A stretch of 64,000 bases of DNA from Salipiger abyssi (GCF_017311415.1 NZ_JAEKIS010000011.1:107576-171575); one strand, 5' to 3'. Shown: positions 48,435-57,488, counted from the stretch's first letter. Notes: generated from the letters alone by a model not told the origin. Numbers and translations are program-made.

Positions 48435-49442
48435 ATGTCCGTCCCGCCCGATCTTGCCCGCTTCGTTCATGAGGCGCTGACACGCGGCCAGTCCCGCGAG
48501 GCCATCCATGACAGCCTGCTCGCCGCCGGCTGGACCGAGACCGAGGCGGCACAGGCGCTTGCGGGATGGACAGACACACTGACCGAGGCCGGCCCGGTGC
48601 CCCGTCCGCTGCGCTCCTCCGCCGCGAAAGACGCGTTCTTCTACGCGCTGCTCTTCGTGGCGTTCGGCATGGTGGCGGGCAACGCGCTGACGCTGCTCTT
48701 CGGCTGGATCAATGTCCAGTTGCCCGACCGGAACAGCGTGCCGGTCTATGCCGTCGGCACCCTGCGCTGGTCGCTGGCGGCGCTGATAGTCTTCACCCCG
48801 GCCTTCTGGCTGCTCGACCGCGCCGACGCGCGGGCGGCGCGGACCGATTCCGCCCGCGGCCACGGCGCCATCCGCCGCTGGCTCTCGTCGCTGGCAATGC
48901 TGATCGCCGTGGTCACGCTGATGGGCGACGCGCTCTACCTGATCTACACCTTCCTCGATGGTCAGATCACCGCGCGCTTCCTGGCGAAATCCGCCACGGT
49001 GGCGCTGATCTTCCTGATGGTGCTGGCCTATTTCCGCCAGGACAGGGCCGGGCGCGCAACCGCGCTGCCCACGCTCATGGGCGCGGCGCCGGTCGCCGTC
49101 GCGGTGCTCTCCGCCGCGCTCGCCTTCCCGATCATGGGCGGGCCGGGGCGCGGCCAGATGGAGCAGCGCGACCGCTCGCGCATCGCCGATCTGCGCACGC
49201 TGACGCAGGATGTGCTGCTCTGTCTGGAGATTGATCACGAGACGCTCCCGGAAACGCTGGATCCGATGAGCTGCGCGCGCAATCCGCAGCGCCTGACCGG
49301 CTTCGCCGCCGGGATCGCGTACCACCGCATCAGCGACACCGCATTCGAACTCTGCACCGAGGTCGAGTTCCCGGCGGCGATCCAGCCATACGGGCTGACG
49401 CTGACAGAGAGCACGGCCTGCATGCGGCAACAGACGGAGTGA
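48435..49442 (+). CDS. Membrane protein with DUF5671-like domain and pilin-like C-terminus
   Basis: 335 residues. The N-terminus is a short UBA-like helical region (ALTRGQSREAIHDSLLAAGWTETEAAQALAGW). Residues ~65-245 hold four or five hydrophobic segments resembling DUF5671. The last ~80 residues (RSRIADLRTLTQDVLLCLEI ... YHRISDTAFELCTEVEFPA) resemble the soluble C-terminal part of pseudopilin-like proteins. Function unknown. GGAG lies 10 nt before the ATG. A tandem operator sits in its promoter region, so expression is probably induced by a signal sensed by a TetR protein. Confidence 0.75.
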   Translation: MSVPPDLARFVHEALTRGQSREAIHDSLLAAGWTETEAAQALAGWTDTLTEAGPVPRPLRSSAAKDAFFYALLFVAFGMVAGNALTLLFGWINVQLPDRNSVPVYAVGTLRWSLAALIVFTPAFWLLDRADARAARTDSARGHGAIRRWLSSLAMLIAVVTLMGDALYLIYTFLDGQITARFLAKSATVALIFLMVLAYFRQDRAGRATALPTLMGAAPVAVAVLSAALAFPIMGGPGRGQMEQRDRSRIADLRTLTQDVLLCLEIDHETLPETLDPMSCARNPQRLTGFAAGIAYHRISDTAFELCTEVEFPAAIQPYGLTLTESTACMRQQTE

Positions 49443-49452
49443 GCCGGGCGGC

Positions 49453-50418
49453 TCACCCCCAGAGCGCGGGTTCGGACGGATGCACGCCCGCCGCATCATA
49501 AAGCAGCGGCGCTGGCCGGTCCTCGGCCAGCAGCAGCGGCCCGTCGAGATCGGTGAAGGCGGCGCCCTGCGCCAGCAGCACCGCCGGCGCCATGGCCAGC
49601 GACGAGCCCACCATGCAGCCGACGAAGATGCCGTAGCCCTCGGCCTTCGCCGCCTCCAGCAGCAGCAGCGCCTCGGTCAGCCCGCCGGTCTTGTCGAGCT
49701 TGATATTGACGATGTCGTACTTGCCCTTGAGCGCCGGCAGGCTGGCGCGGTCGTGGCAGCTCTCGTCGGCACAGACCGGCACCGGGCGTTCCATCCCGAT
49801 CAGCGCATCGTCATCGCCGGCGGGCAGCGGCTGCTCCACCATCGCCACGCCGAGCCGCAGCAGATGCGGCGCGAGATCGGCATAGACCTCCGCCGTCCAG
49901 CCCTCATTGGCATCGACGATGATGGTCGCATCCGGCGCGCCGGCGCGCACCGCCTCAAGCCGCGGCATGTCGTCGGGCGTGCCCAGCTTGACCTTCAGCA
50001 GCGGGCGAAAGGCGTTCTTCTCCGCCTGCGCGCGCATCTTTTCCGGCGTGTCCAGCGACAGGGTATAGGCGGTGATCTCCGGCCCGGGCTGCGGCAGCCC
50101 CGCCAGTTCCCAGACGCGTTTCCCGGCCTTTTTGGCCTCCAGATCCCAAAGCGCGCAATCCACCGCGTTGCGGGCGGCCCCGGCGGGCAGCAGCTCCTGA
50201 AGCGCCGCGCGGCTCACATCCGCGGGCAACCCCGCGATCTCCGCCTCGACACTCTCCAGCGTCTCGTCATAGCGCGCATAGGGCACGCATTCGCCCCAGC
50301 CGGTCACCCCGTCGCGGGTGACCTTCACCGTCAGCACCTTCGCCTCGGTCCGGCTACCCCGCGAAATGGTAAAAACCTGCGCCAGCCGGAACGTGTCGCG
50401 CGTCACTTCGATGCTCAA
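49453..50418 (-). CDS. dgcA: N-acetyl-D-glutamate racemase DgcA (enolase-superfamily epimerase)
   Basis: 321 residues from a TTG (LSIEVTRDTF), the best start given AGGGG just ahead. Enolase-superfamily signatures are LLKVKLGTPDD (Lys in KxK), TIIVDANEGW and VEQPLPAGDDDAL (Asp, Glu metal ligands), ADESCHD, and IVNIKLDKTGGL (Lys). Dipeptide-epimerase-like proteins beside a DUF1611 gene have been shown to racemise N-acetyl-D-Glu to the L form. The dgcN partner is 91 bp upstream. Identity as DgcA rather than a dipeptide epimerase rests on this pairing. Confidence 0.85.
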   Translation of the reverse strand: MSIEVTRDTFRLAQVFTISRGSRTEAKVLTVKVTRDGVTGWGECVPYARYDETLESVEAEIAGLPADVSRAALQELLPAGAARNAVDCALWDLEAKKAGKRVWELAGLPQPGPEITAYTLSLDTPEKMRAQAEKNAFRPLLKVKLGTPDDMPRLEAVRAGAPDATIIVDANEGWTAEVYADLAPHLLRLGVAMVEQPLPAGDDDALIGMERPVPVCADESCHDRASLPALKGKYDIVNIKLDKTGGLTEALLLLEAAKAEGYGIFVGCMVGSSLAMAPAVLLAQGAAFTDLDGPLLLAEDRPAPLLYDAAGVHPSEPALWG

Positions 50419-50427
50419 AGCCCCTGC

Positions 50428-50451
50428 CCTTTCATCTTTCTGCAAATACTC
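50428..50451 (-). repeat. Dispersed intergenic repeat, copy B
   Basis: Minus-strand GAGTATTTGCAGAAAGATGA followed by AAGG, the same A-rich core as copies at 5245 and 55389. It lies between dgcN and dgcA, with its AAAGG end 10 nt from the dgcA start, so it may form part of the dgcA leader. Confidence 0.6.
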
Positions 50452-50509
50452 ACCAGCGGCGGCACAGCAAGCGCCGCCGCCCGTGATCGTCGCAACCCTG
50501 CCAGCGGGC

Positions 50510-51511
50510 TCAGTAAGCGGCAACCGCCTCGGCCAGACGCTCGGCGCCATGGCGGAATGGATCGACCGTCGGCAGGCCCAGCTTTGCCTCGACCTCGGCA
50601 CAATAGGCCGCCGCCTCGTCGTCGCCCATATGCTGGGTGTTGATCGAGACACCGATCACCTTGCAGGCCGGGTTGGCCACCTGCGCCAGCGTCAGCGCGA
50701 CATCGCGCACCGCCTCGATCGTCGGAAGCTGATAGCCCGGCAGGCCACGCATATGGCTGCGGGTCGGCTCGTGGCAGATCACCAGCGCGTCCGGCTGGCC
50801 GCCATGCACCAGCGCCATGGTCACACCGGAATAGCTCACATGGAAGAGCGAGCCCTGACCCTCGATGATGTCCCAGTGGTCGTCATCGTTGTCGGGCGTC
50901 AGGTACTCGATGGAACCCGCCATGAAATCGGCGATCACCGCATCCAGCGGCACGCCGTCGCCGGTGATCAGGATGCCGGTCTGGCCGGTGGCGCGGAAAC
51001 TCGACTTCATGCCCTTCTCGCGCATCGCCGCATCCAGCGCCAGCGCGGTATACATCTTGCCGACCGAGCAGTCGGTGCCCACCGCCAGCAGGCGCTTGCC
51101 CTTGCGGGGCTCGCCATTAGCGATCGGGTATTTCACCGACGGGATCCGCACATCGTGCAGGGTGCGGCCGGTCGCCTTGGCGACCGCGGCCAGATCCTCT
51201 TCGTCGCGCAGCAGATTATGCAGGCCGGAGGCCAGGTCGAAGCCTTCTTCGAGCGCTTCCACCAGCACCTTTTTCCAGGTCTGCGAGATCAAACCGCCGC
51301 GATTCGCCACGCCGATCACCAGCGTCTTGGCACCGGCGGCTTTGGCCTCGGCCAGCGTCATGTCGGGCAGTTTCATATCGGCCTTGCAGCCTTCGAGCCG
51401 CAGCTGGCCCACGCAATTCTCAGGGCGCCAGTCCTTGATGCCCTGCGCCACCTTTGCAGCCAGCGGGTCCGGAGCGTCTCCGAGGAAGAGCAGATACGGG
51501 GTCTCGATCAT
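50510..51511 (-). CDS. dgcN: D-glutamate N-acetyltransferase DgcN (DUF1611)
   Basis: 333 residues. DUF1611 family: an N-terminal Rossmann-like domain, then a P-loop-like LLAVGTDCSVGKMYTALALD (~145-165) and EGQGSLFHVSYSGVTMALVHGGQPDALVICHEP. It was shown in marine bacteria to acetylate D-glutamate as the first step of a D-Glu catabolic route, with DgcA as the second. Transcribed toward dgcA on the minus strand. Reaction is assigned from the family and pairing; not testable here. Confidence 0.88.
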   Translation of the reverse strand: MIETPYLLFLGDAPDPLAAKVAQGIKDWRPENCVGQLRLEGCKADMKLPDMTLAEAKAAGAKTLVIGVANRGGLISQTWKKVLVEALEEGFDLASGLHNLLRDEEDLAAVAKATGRTLHDVRIPSVKYPIANGEPRKGKRLLAVGTDCSVGKMYTALALDAAMREKGMKSSFRATGQTGILITGDGVPLDAVIADFMAGSIEYLTPDNDDDHWDIIEGQGSLFHVSYSGVTMALVHGGQPDALVICHEPTRSHMRGLPGYQLPTIEAVRDVALTLAQVANPACKVIGVSINTQHMGDDEAAAYCAEVEAKLGLPTVDPFRHGAERLAEAVAAY

Positions 51512-51697
51512 TCTAGGGTCCCTGTCGTTTGGAGTCGCGGTATTCTGTCTCGCATGACACGCAAATACGTCGCGAAAACCACCGTTTCACCGGCGATATC
51601 GCCGAATTTCCATGCGTTCGCGCCGTGTCGCCGAAGAATCGTGCAAACCCGTCTCAAGATTTCGCCGCAGCGCCGCATCGCAGCCGGATGTTTCTGC

Positions 51698-51715
51698 TTG
51701 CGCAGCATGCCGCAA
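51698..51715. promoter_or_regulatory. Dyad upstream of the malyl-CoA lyase gene
   Basis: TTGCG and CGCAA separated by 8 nt, 56 bp before the ATG and just ahead of an AT-rich stretch (TTTAATAA). Placement fits an operator. A link to short-chain acyl-CoA regulators such as PccR is only a guess since its TTTGCAAA motif is not matched exactly. Confidence 0.3.
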
Positions 51716-51770
51716 TTTAATAACTCGTGTGGCGAGAAAAATGTAATTTCCTTACTCGACGAGGTGAGTC

Positions 51771-52730
51771 ATGAGCTTTCGCATCCAGCCCGCCGCCCCG
51801 GCCCGCCCCAACCGGTGTCAGCTGTTCGGCCCGGGCTCGCGCCCAGCGATCTTCGAGAAGATGGCCGGCTCCGACGCGGATGTGATCAATCTCGATCTCG
51901 AAGACTCCGTGGCGCCGTCCGACAAGGATAGCGCACGCGAGAACATCATCCAGGCCATCGGCGATATCGACTGGGGCAAGAAGACCCTGTCGGTGCGCAT
52001 CAACGGGCTCGACACGCCCTACTGGTACAAGGATGTGGTGGATCTGCTGGAGAAATCGGGCGACCGGCTCGACCAGATCATGATCCCCAAGGTCGGCTGC
52101 GCCGCCGATCTCTACGCGGTGGACGCGCTGGTCACCGCCGTCGAGCGCGCCAAGGGCCGTACCAAACCGATCAAATTCGAAGTCATCATCGAGTCAGCAG
52201 CCGGCATTGCGCATGTAGAGGAGATTGCCGCCGGCTCCCCGCGCCTTGAGGCCATGAGCCTCGGCGCGGCCGATTTCGCCGCCTCCATGGGCATGGCCAC
52301 CACCGGCATCGGCGGCACCCAGGAGAATTACTACATGCTGCACGAGGGTGCCAAGCACTGGTCCGATCCGTGGCACTGGGCGCAGGCCGCCATCGTCGCC
52401 GCCTGCCGGACCCATGGCGTGCTGCCGGTCGACGGGCCGTTCGGCGATTTCTCCGATGACGACGGCTTCCGCGCGCAGGCGCTGCGCTCGGCGACGCTGG
52501 GGATGGTCGGCAAATGGGCGATCCACCCCAAGCAGGTGGCGCTCGCCAACGAGGTCTTCACCCCGTCCGAGGCGGCCGTGGCCGAGGCGCGCGAGATCCT
52601 CGCCGCCATGGAAGAGGCCAAGGCCAAGGGTGAGGGCGCCACGGTCTACAAGGGCCGGCTGGTCGATATCGCCTCGATCAAGCAGGCCGAGGTGATCGTG
52701 AAACAATCCGAGATGATCGCCGGGCATTGA
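51771..52730 (+). CDS. mcl1: L-malyl-CoA/beta-methylmalyl-CoA lyase
   Basis: 319 residues, the length of Rhodobacter Mcl1 (~318). HpcH/HpaI aldolase fold: NRCQLFGPGSRPAIFEKM, VINLDLEDSVAPSDKDSAR, LSVRINGLDT, FEVIIESAAGIAHVEEIA and GKWAIHPKQVALANEVF. It cleaves L-malyl-CoA to acetyl-CoA and glyoxylate and beta-methylmalyl-CoA to propionyl-CoA and glyoxylate, steps of the ethylmalonyl-CoA and 3-hydroxypropionate-type routes. Other ethylmalonyl-CoA genes are not in view. ACGAGGTGAG precedes the ATG. Confidence 0.94.
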   Translation: MSFRIQPAAPARPNRCQLFGPGSRPAIFEKMAGSDADVINLDLEDSVAPSDKDSARENIIQAIGDIDWGKKTLSVRINGLDTPYWYKDVVDLLEKSGDRLDQIMIPKVGCAADLYAVDALVTAVERAKGRTKPIKFEVIIESAAGIAHVEEIAAGSPRLEAMSLGAADFAASMGMATTGIGGTQENYYMLHEGAKHWSDPWHWAQAAIVAACRTHGVLPVDGPFGDFSDDDGFRAQALRSATLGMVGKWAIHPKQVALANEVFTPSEAAVAEAREILAAMEEAKAKGEGATVYKGRLVDIASIKQAEVIVKQSEMIAGH

Positions 52731-52757
52731 GACCCATCCCGTCCGCCCGACGGTTTC

Positions 52758-52788
52758 AGGCGCGGCGCCCCCGGGCCCGCGCCTTTTT
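52758..52788 (+). terminator. Rho-independent terminator after malyl-CoA lyase
   Basis: Eight-bp stem AGGCGCGG/CCGCGCCT with a GC-rich loop, followed by TTTT. Begins 27 nt after the stop codon, in the gap to the convergent LysM gene. Confidence 0.75.
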
Positions 52789-52799
52789 CATGCTCGCGC

Positions 52800-53288
52800 T
52801 CAGAGGTCGTCGCGCGGGATGCGCAGCACCTGCCCGGGAAAGATCAGGTTTGGATTGGCGAGGATGTTCTGGTTGGCCTGAAAGATCGGCTGGAAATCCC
52901 CGTTGCCATACTGCGCCTGCGCGATGGAAATCAGCGTATCGCCCGGCTGCACCGTATAGGGCTGCCAGCCGGCATAGCCCGGCAGGATCAGCGGCCCGTA
53001 AAGCACCGGAACCGTCACGCTCGGCCCGTTCTCGTTGCCGGTATCGTCGGCCAGCGTCAGGAACAGCCGGTTGAGCGTGAATGCGGTGCCCGGCGGGATC
53101 TCGACCTGCGCCTGAAACTGCCGCAGCCCCAGCGCACCCACCTGGGCAAAGGAGGTGACCTCGTCATGCCCCTCCGACACGGTGATCGACAGCGTGCCCT
53201 CGAAGGCGGCGGCATTGCCGGAGATGAGGATCGTCGGCCCGACGATATCGAAGGGCTGCGGTTGCTGGATGTCGAGCGTCACGGTCAT
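52800..53288 (-). CDS. Gmad2 plus LysM domain protein
   Basis: 162 residues. The first ~95 residues (QPFDIVGPTILISGNAAAFEGTLSITVSEG) resemble Gmad2, an immunoglobulin-like domain. The last ~55 form one LysM domain (YTVQPGDTLISIAQAQYGNG ... NPNLIFPGQVLRIP) that binds glycan strands of peptidoglycan. No signal peptide is seen at the N-terminus, so export is unclear. The ATG is set by GGAGGTGG, so a hidden upstream start is unlikely. Function inferred as cell-wall association. Confidence 0.85.
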   Translation of the reverse strand: MTVTLDIQQPQPFDIVGPTILISGNAAAFEGTLSITVSEGHDEVTSFAQVGALGLRQFQAQVEIPPGTAFTLNRLFLTLADDTGNENGPSVTVPVLYGPLILPGYAGWQPYTVQPGDTLISIAQAQYGNGDFQPIFQANQNILANPNLIFPGQVLRIPRDDL

Positions 53289-53446
53289 GGGCCACCTCCC
53301 TGGCAGGACGGGGCGGCACCGCCCCTCACACACCAGAGTAGCACAGACGCCGCCCAGCCGGATGTCCGGAAAGCCGCACTTGACTCGCCGCGTTCCACTG
53401 CCCGACCCTGACGCGGTGAAACGACGTGGCCATTCAGGAGCCCGGT

Positions 53447-53863
53447 ATGTTGAGACCGATTGCCTTTCTGGTCCTTGCGGGCCTCGCCGCGCCCGTCGCG
53501 GCGGATGTCTCGCCCTTCCGGACGCCTTCGGACAATGTCCGCTGCTGGATCGGCACCGGCGAGGGACCGCCGGATCTCTCCTGCGAGATCGTCGAGATCA
53601 ACGGCGCACCGAATGTGGCGCGCCCGGCCTCGTGCAGCGGGCCCTGGGGGCACAAATACGAGCTGCTGTCACATGGCGACGTACGGCTCGAGTGCGGCGC
53701 GCCGGTGAAAGGTGCCTCGCCGCCCGGCGTCGATGTGGCGCCCTATGGGGTCTCGTCGGACTGGGGCGGAATCTCCTGCCTCTCGGAACGCAGCGGGCTG
53801 CGCTGCCAGAACGTCGACGGGCACGGGTTTCTGCTGTCCCGGCGTGTGCTGAAGGTTTGGTAA
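53447..53863 (+). CDS. DUF6636 secreted protein
   Basis: 138 residues. Signal peptide MLRPIAFLVLAGLAAPVAA with cleavage near residue 19. The mature part matches DUF6636: FRTPSDNVRCWIG, PDLSCEIVEINGAP and ISCLSERSGLRCQNVDGHGFLLSR, with six Cys suited to disulfides in the periplasm. Function unknown. CAGGAG lies 6 nt before the ATG. Confidence 0.83.
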   Translation: MLRPIAFLVLAGLAAPVAADVSPFRTPSDNVRCWIGTGEGPPDLSCEIVEINGAPNVARPASCSGPWGHKYELLSHGDVRLECGAPVKGASPPGVDVAPYGVSSDWGGISCLSERSGLRCQNVDGHGFLLSRRVLKVW

Positions 53864-53978
53864 CATCGCCACCGCCCTGCCCACCGCAACCGCGTCACGC
53901 GCGCGTATTGCGCCTGTCATATCCACCCGCTAGAGCGGCGCTCCGGCCAGTGGCGCCGGCGCAGCGAAAGGAGACGCT

Positions 53979-55370
53979 ATGACCCAGTTTACCCTCGGAT
54001 GGGAAGAATGGCTGGCCCTCCCCGATCTCGGCCTGCCGGCGATCCGCGCCAAGGTCGATACCGGCGCCAAGACCTCGGCCCTGCATGCGTTTGCCATCGA
54101 GCCCTTCGGCCCGGCGGAAAAGCCCATGGTGCGCTTTGCCATCCATCCCGATCCGCAGGATCCGGGGCTCGAGATCATCTGTTCCGCCCCGCTGAAGGAC
54201 CGGCGCGAGGTCACTTCCTCCAACGGCGAGACCGAGCTGCGCTTCGTCATCGAGACGACGCTGAGCATGGGCGAGCGCAGCTGGCCCATCGAGGTCACGC
54301 TCACCGATCGCGGCGGCATGGCCTATCGCATGCTGCTCGGGCGCACCGCGCTTGACGAGGAGATGATCGTCGCGCCCAGCCTGAAATACCAGCAGCCGCA
54401 GCTTTCCTTCGATGCCTACCGCGCGGCACCGCGCCTCAAGCAGCACCGCCGCGCCCTGCGGCTGGCGATCCTGAGCCGCGAGCCCGGCAATTACTCGACC
54501 CGCCGGCTGATCGAGGCGGCGGAGGCGCGCGGCCACACGATGGAGGTGATCGACACCTCACGCTGCTACATGAACATCCGCGCGGTGGGTGGCGAGGTGC
54601 ATTACGATGGCCGCCGCCTGCCGCATTACGACGCGGTGATCCCGCGCATCGGCGCCTCGGTGACCTCCTACGGCACGGCGGTGGTGCGGCAGTTCGAAAG
54701 CCTCGGCACCTATTGCCTGTCGGGCTCGGAGGGTATCACCGTCTCGCGCGACAAGCTGCACGCGCATCAGGTGCTGGCACGGCACCGGATCGGCATGCCG
54801 ACCACCGCCTTTGCCCGCAGCCCCAAGGATTCCGGCAATGTGATCAGCCTGGTGGGCGGCGCGCCGCTGGTGCTGAAGCTGCTGGAGAGCACCCAGGGCA
54901 AGGGCGTGGTGCTGGCGGAGACCAAGAAGGCCGCCGAGTCGGTGATCTCGGCCTTTCAGGGGCTGAAGGCGGATTTCCTCGTGCAGAGCTTCGTCAAGGA
55001 GGCGGCGGGCGAGGATATCCGCTGCTTCGTGGTCGGCGGCAAGGTGGTCGCCGCCATGCGCCGCAAGGGCAAGCCCGACGATTTCCGCTCCAACCTGCAT
55101 CAGGGCGGCACGGCGGAACCGGTGCGTATCTCGAAGGCCGAGCGCGAGGTCGCGGTGCGGGCCGCGCGGGCGATGAAGCTCGATGTGGCAGGCGTCGACC
55201 TGCTGCGCGGCGAGGACGGGCCGAAGGTGCTGGAGGTGAACTCCTCGCCCGGGCTGGAGGGGATCGAAAAGACCTCCGGCAAGGATATCGCCGCGATGGT
55301 GATCCAGCATATCGAAGCCAAGGTTGCGCCGAAGCCGCCGAGAACCCGCCCGAAGCGCATCACCGCCTGA
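53979..55370 (+). CDS. rimK: RimB-RimK fusion: retropepsin-like zinc protease domain plus ATP-grasp glutamate ligase
   Basis: 463 residues. N-terminal ~140: RimB/ATP-dependent zinc protease fold with [13 protein letters not shown] (Asp27-Thr-Gly-Ala). Residues ~155-445: RimK ATP-grasp ligase ([81 protein letters not shown]). E. coli RimK adds glutamates to ribosomal protein S6, and RimB is a separate partner elsewhere. Fusion of the two is seen in several alphaproteobacteria. Substrate in this organism may be S6 or another protein. Confidence 0.9.
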   Translation: MTQFTLGWEEWLALPDLGLPAIRAKVDTGAKTSALHAFAIEPFGPAEKPMVRFAIHPDPQDPGLEIICSAPLKDRREVTSSNGETELRFVIETTLSMGERSWPIEVTLTDRGGMAYRMLLGRTALDEEMIVAPSLKYQQPQLSFDAYRAAPRLKQHRRALRLAILSREPGNYSTRRLIEAAEARGHTMEVIDTSRCYMNIRAVGGEVHYDGRRLPHYDAVIPRIGASVTSYGTAVVRQFESLGTYCLSGSEGITVSRDKLHAHQVLARHRIGMPTTAFARSPKDSGNVISLVGGAPLVLKLLESTQGKGVVLAETKKAAESVISAFQGLKADFLVQSFVKEAAGEDIRCFVVGGKVVAAMRRKGKPDDFRSNLHQGGTAEPVRISKAEREVAVRAARAMKLDVAGVDLLRGEDGPKVLEVNSSPGLEGIEKTSGKDIAAMVIQHIEAKVAPKPPRTRPKRITA

Positions 55371-55388
55371 CACGGGGAGGCCTCCGGC

Positions 55389-55458
55389 GGGCGGTATTTG
55401 CACAGAGAAGACGGACGGGGCGCCGCGCCCGACTCGTCTTCTCTTTGAAAATACGCCC
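55389..55458. repeat. Inverted pair of the dispersed repeat (copy C) after rimK
   Basis: Left arm GGGCGGTATTTGCACAGAGA (then AGACG) and right arm CGTCTTCTCTTTGAAAATAC (then GCCC) form a long imperfect hairpin with a GC-rich loop. It lies 18 nt after the rimK stop and 102 bp before ilvD. It could terminate rimK and it belongs to the family at 5245 and 50428. Confidence 0.65.
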
Positions 55459-55560
55459 TTGTACCCTTGCGGCCTGGCGCGCCGCTGCGGTCCGCGCGCC
55501 CTTGCCGCAGCGGCATTGCGGCGTTAAACAACGCCGATACCGCAAACGAGGGGGAATCCC

Positions 55561-57390
55561 ATGCCCGCCTACCGCTCCCGCACCACCACCCACGGCCGCA
55601 ACATGGCCGGCGCCCGTGGCCTCTGGCGTGCCACCGGCATGACCGAAGGCGACTGGAACAAGCCGATCATCGCGATCGTGAACAGCTTTACCCAGTTCGT
55701 GCCCGGCCATGTGCACCTGAAGGATCTGGGTCAGATGGTGGCGCGCGAGGTCGAGAAGGCCGGCGGCGTAGCCAAGGAATTCAACACCATCGCGGTGGAT
55801 GACGGCATCGCCATGGGCCATGACGGCATGCTCTATTCGCTGCCCTCGCGCGAGATCATCGCCGACTCGGTGGAATACATGGTCAACGCCCATTGCGCCG
55901 ACGCCATGGTCTGCATCTCGAACTGCGACAAGATCACCCCCGGCATGCTGATGGCCGCGATGCGGCTCAACATCCCCGTGGTCTTTGTCTCGGGCGGCCC
56001 GATGGAGGCCGGCAAGGTCGAATGGGACGACGAGACCAAGGCGCTTGATCTGGTCGATGCCATGGTCGCCGCCGCCGACGACAAGTATACCGACGCCCAG
56101 GTGCAGGCCATCGAAGAGGCCGCCTGCCCGACCTGCGGGTCGTGCTCGGGCATGTTCACCGCCAACTCGATGAACTGCCTGACCGAGGCGCTGGGCCTGT
56201 CGTTGCCCGGCAACGGCTCGACGCTGGCCACCCATGCCGACCGTCAGCGCCTCTTTGTCGAGGCGGGGCATCTGATCGTCGATCTGGCCAAGCGCTACTA
56301 CGAGCAGGACGACGCGACCGTTCTGCCGCGCAACATCGCCACCTTCGAGGCCTTCAAGAACGCCATGACGCTCGACATCGCCATGGGCGGTTCGACCAAC
56401 ACGGTTCTGCACCTGCTGGCCGCCGCCAATGAGGGCGAGGTCGATTTCGACATGGAAGAGATCGACAAGCTGTCGCGCCAGGTGCCGGTGCTCTGCAAGG
56501 TCGCGCCCGCCAAGGACGACGTGCATATGGAGGACGTGCACCGCGCCGGCGGCATCATGGCGATCCTCGGCCAGCTCGACCGCGCGGGGCTCATCGACAA
56601 CACCGTTCATACCGTGCATGCAGAGACCATGTCGCATGCGCTCGACCGCTGGGACGTGTCGCGCACCAACTCCGAATCGGTGCATGATTTCTTCCGCGCC
56701 GCCCCGGGCGGCGTGCGCTCCACCACCGCGTTTTCCCAGGACCGCCGCTATGAGAGCCTCGATCTCGACCGGCAGAAAGGTGTGATCCGCGAGGCGGAGC
56801 ATGCGTTTTCCAAGGATGGCGGTCTGGCGGTGCTCTACGGCAACATCGCCGAGGACGGCTGCATCGTGAAGACCGCCGGGGTCGACGAGTCGATCCTGGT
56901 CTTCTCCGGCCCGGCGCGGATCTTTGAATCGCAGGACAGCGCGGTAAGCGCCATTCTGACCGGCAAGATCCATGCCGGCGACGTGGTGCTGATCCGCTAT
57001 GAGGGGCCGCGCGGCGGGCCTGGCATGCAGGAGATGCTGTATCCGACAAGCTATCTGAAGTCGAAAGGGCTCGGCAAGGATTGCGCGCTGGTCACCGACG
57101 GGCGCTTCTCCGGCGGCTCTTCGGGGCTCTCCATCGGCCACGTCTCGCCCGAGGCGGCCGAGGGCGGCGCCATCGGTCTGGTGGAGGAAGGCGATCTGAT
57201 CGAGATCGACATCCCGGCGCGCAAGATCAACCTCGCCGTCGACGACGCGGTGCTGGCCGAGCGCCGCACCGCCCGCGATGCCAAGGGCTGGCAGCCGGAC
57301 GAGAAGCGCAAGCGCAAGGTGTCGAAGGCGCTCAAGGCCTATGCGGCGCTGACCACCTCCGCCGCCAAGGGCGCCGTGCGGCAGATCTGA
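55561..57390 (+). CDS. ilvD: Dihydroxy-acid dehydratase
   Basis: 609 residues. [12 protein letters not shown] (Cys122) and [19 protein letters not shown] carry the iron-sulfur ligands; [13 protein letters not shown] and [21 protein letters not shown] are family blocks. Two Cys motifs with Asn-Ser in place of the third Cys point to the [4Fe-4S] type, as in E. coli. It dehydrates dihydroxy-isovalerate and -methylvalerate in Val, Leu and Ile synthesis. Monocistronic; terminator follows. Confidence 0.97.
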   Translation: MPAYRSRTTTHGRNMAGARGLWRATGMTEGDWNKPIIAIVNSFTQFVPGHVHLKDLGQMVAREVEKAGGVAKEFNTIAVDDGIAMGHDGMLYSLPSREIIADSVEYMVNAHCADAMVCISNCDKITPGMLMAAMRLNIPVVFVSGGPMEAGKVEWDDETKALDLVDAMVAAADDKYTDAQVQAIEEAACPTCGSCSGMFTANSMNCLTEALGLSLPGNGSTLATHADRQRLFVEAGHLIVDLAKRYYEQDDATVLPRNIATFEAFKNAMTLDIAMGGSTNTVLHLLAAANEGEVDFDMEEIDKLSRQVPVLCKVAPAKDDVHMEDVHRAGGIMAILGQLDRAGLIDNTVHTVHAETMSHALDRWDVSRTNSESVHDFFRAAPGGVRSTTAFSQDRRYESLDLDRQKGVIREAEHAFSKDGGLAVLYGNIAEDGCIVKTAGVDESILVFSGPARIFESQDSAVSAILTGKIHAGDVVLIRYEGPRGGPGMQEMLYPTSYLKSKGLGKDCALVTDGRFSGGSSGLSIGHVSPEAAEGGAIGLVEEGDLIEIDIPARKINLAVDDAVLAERRTARDAKGWQPDEKRKRKVSKALKAYAALTTSAAKGAVRQI

Positions 57391-57419
57391 GCCGCCGCCT
57401 CCGACACGATCAAGACCCG

Positions 57420-57449
57420 CCCCGGCCCCCGCGCCGGGGCCTCTTGTTT
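57420..57449 (+). terminator. Rho-independent terminator after ilvD
   Basis: Stem CCCCGGC/GCCGGGG with a 6-nt loop, then CCTCTTGTTT. Begins 29 nt after the ilvD stop, between it and the convergent Lrp gene. Confidence 0.7.
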
Positions 57450-57488
57450 GGGGCGATGCGAATTTGGGGCGATGCGGAAACCCATGAG

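Noticed and set aside
55371..55560. Attenuator or riboswitch upstream of ilvD
   Set aside because: No leader peptide rich in Val/Leu/Ile codons and no known riboswitch fold; the hairpin belongs to a dispersed repeat.
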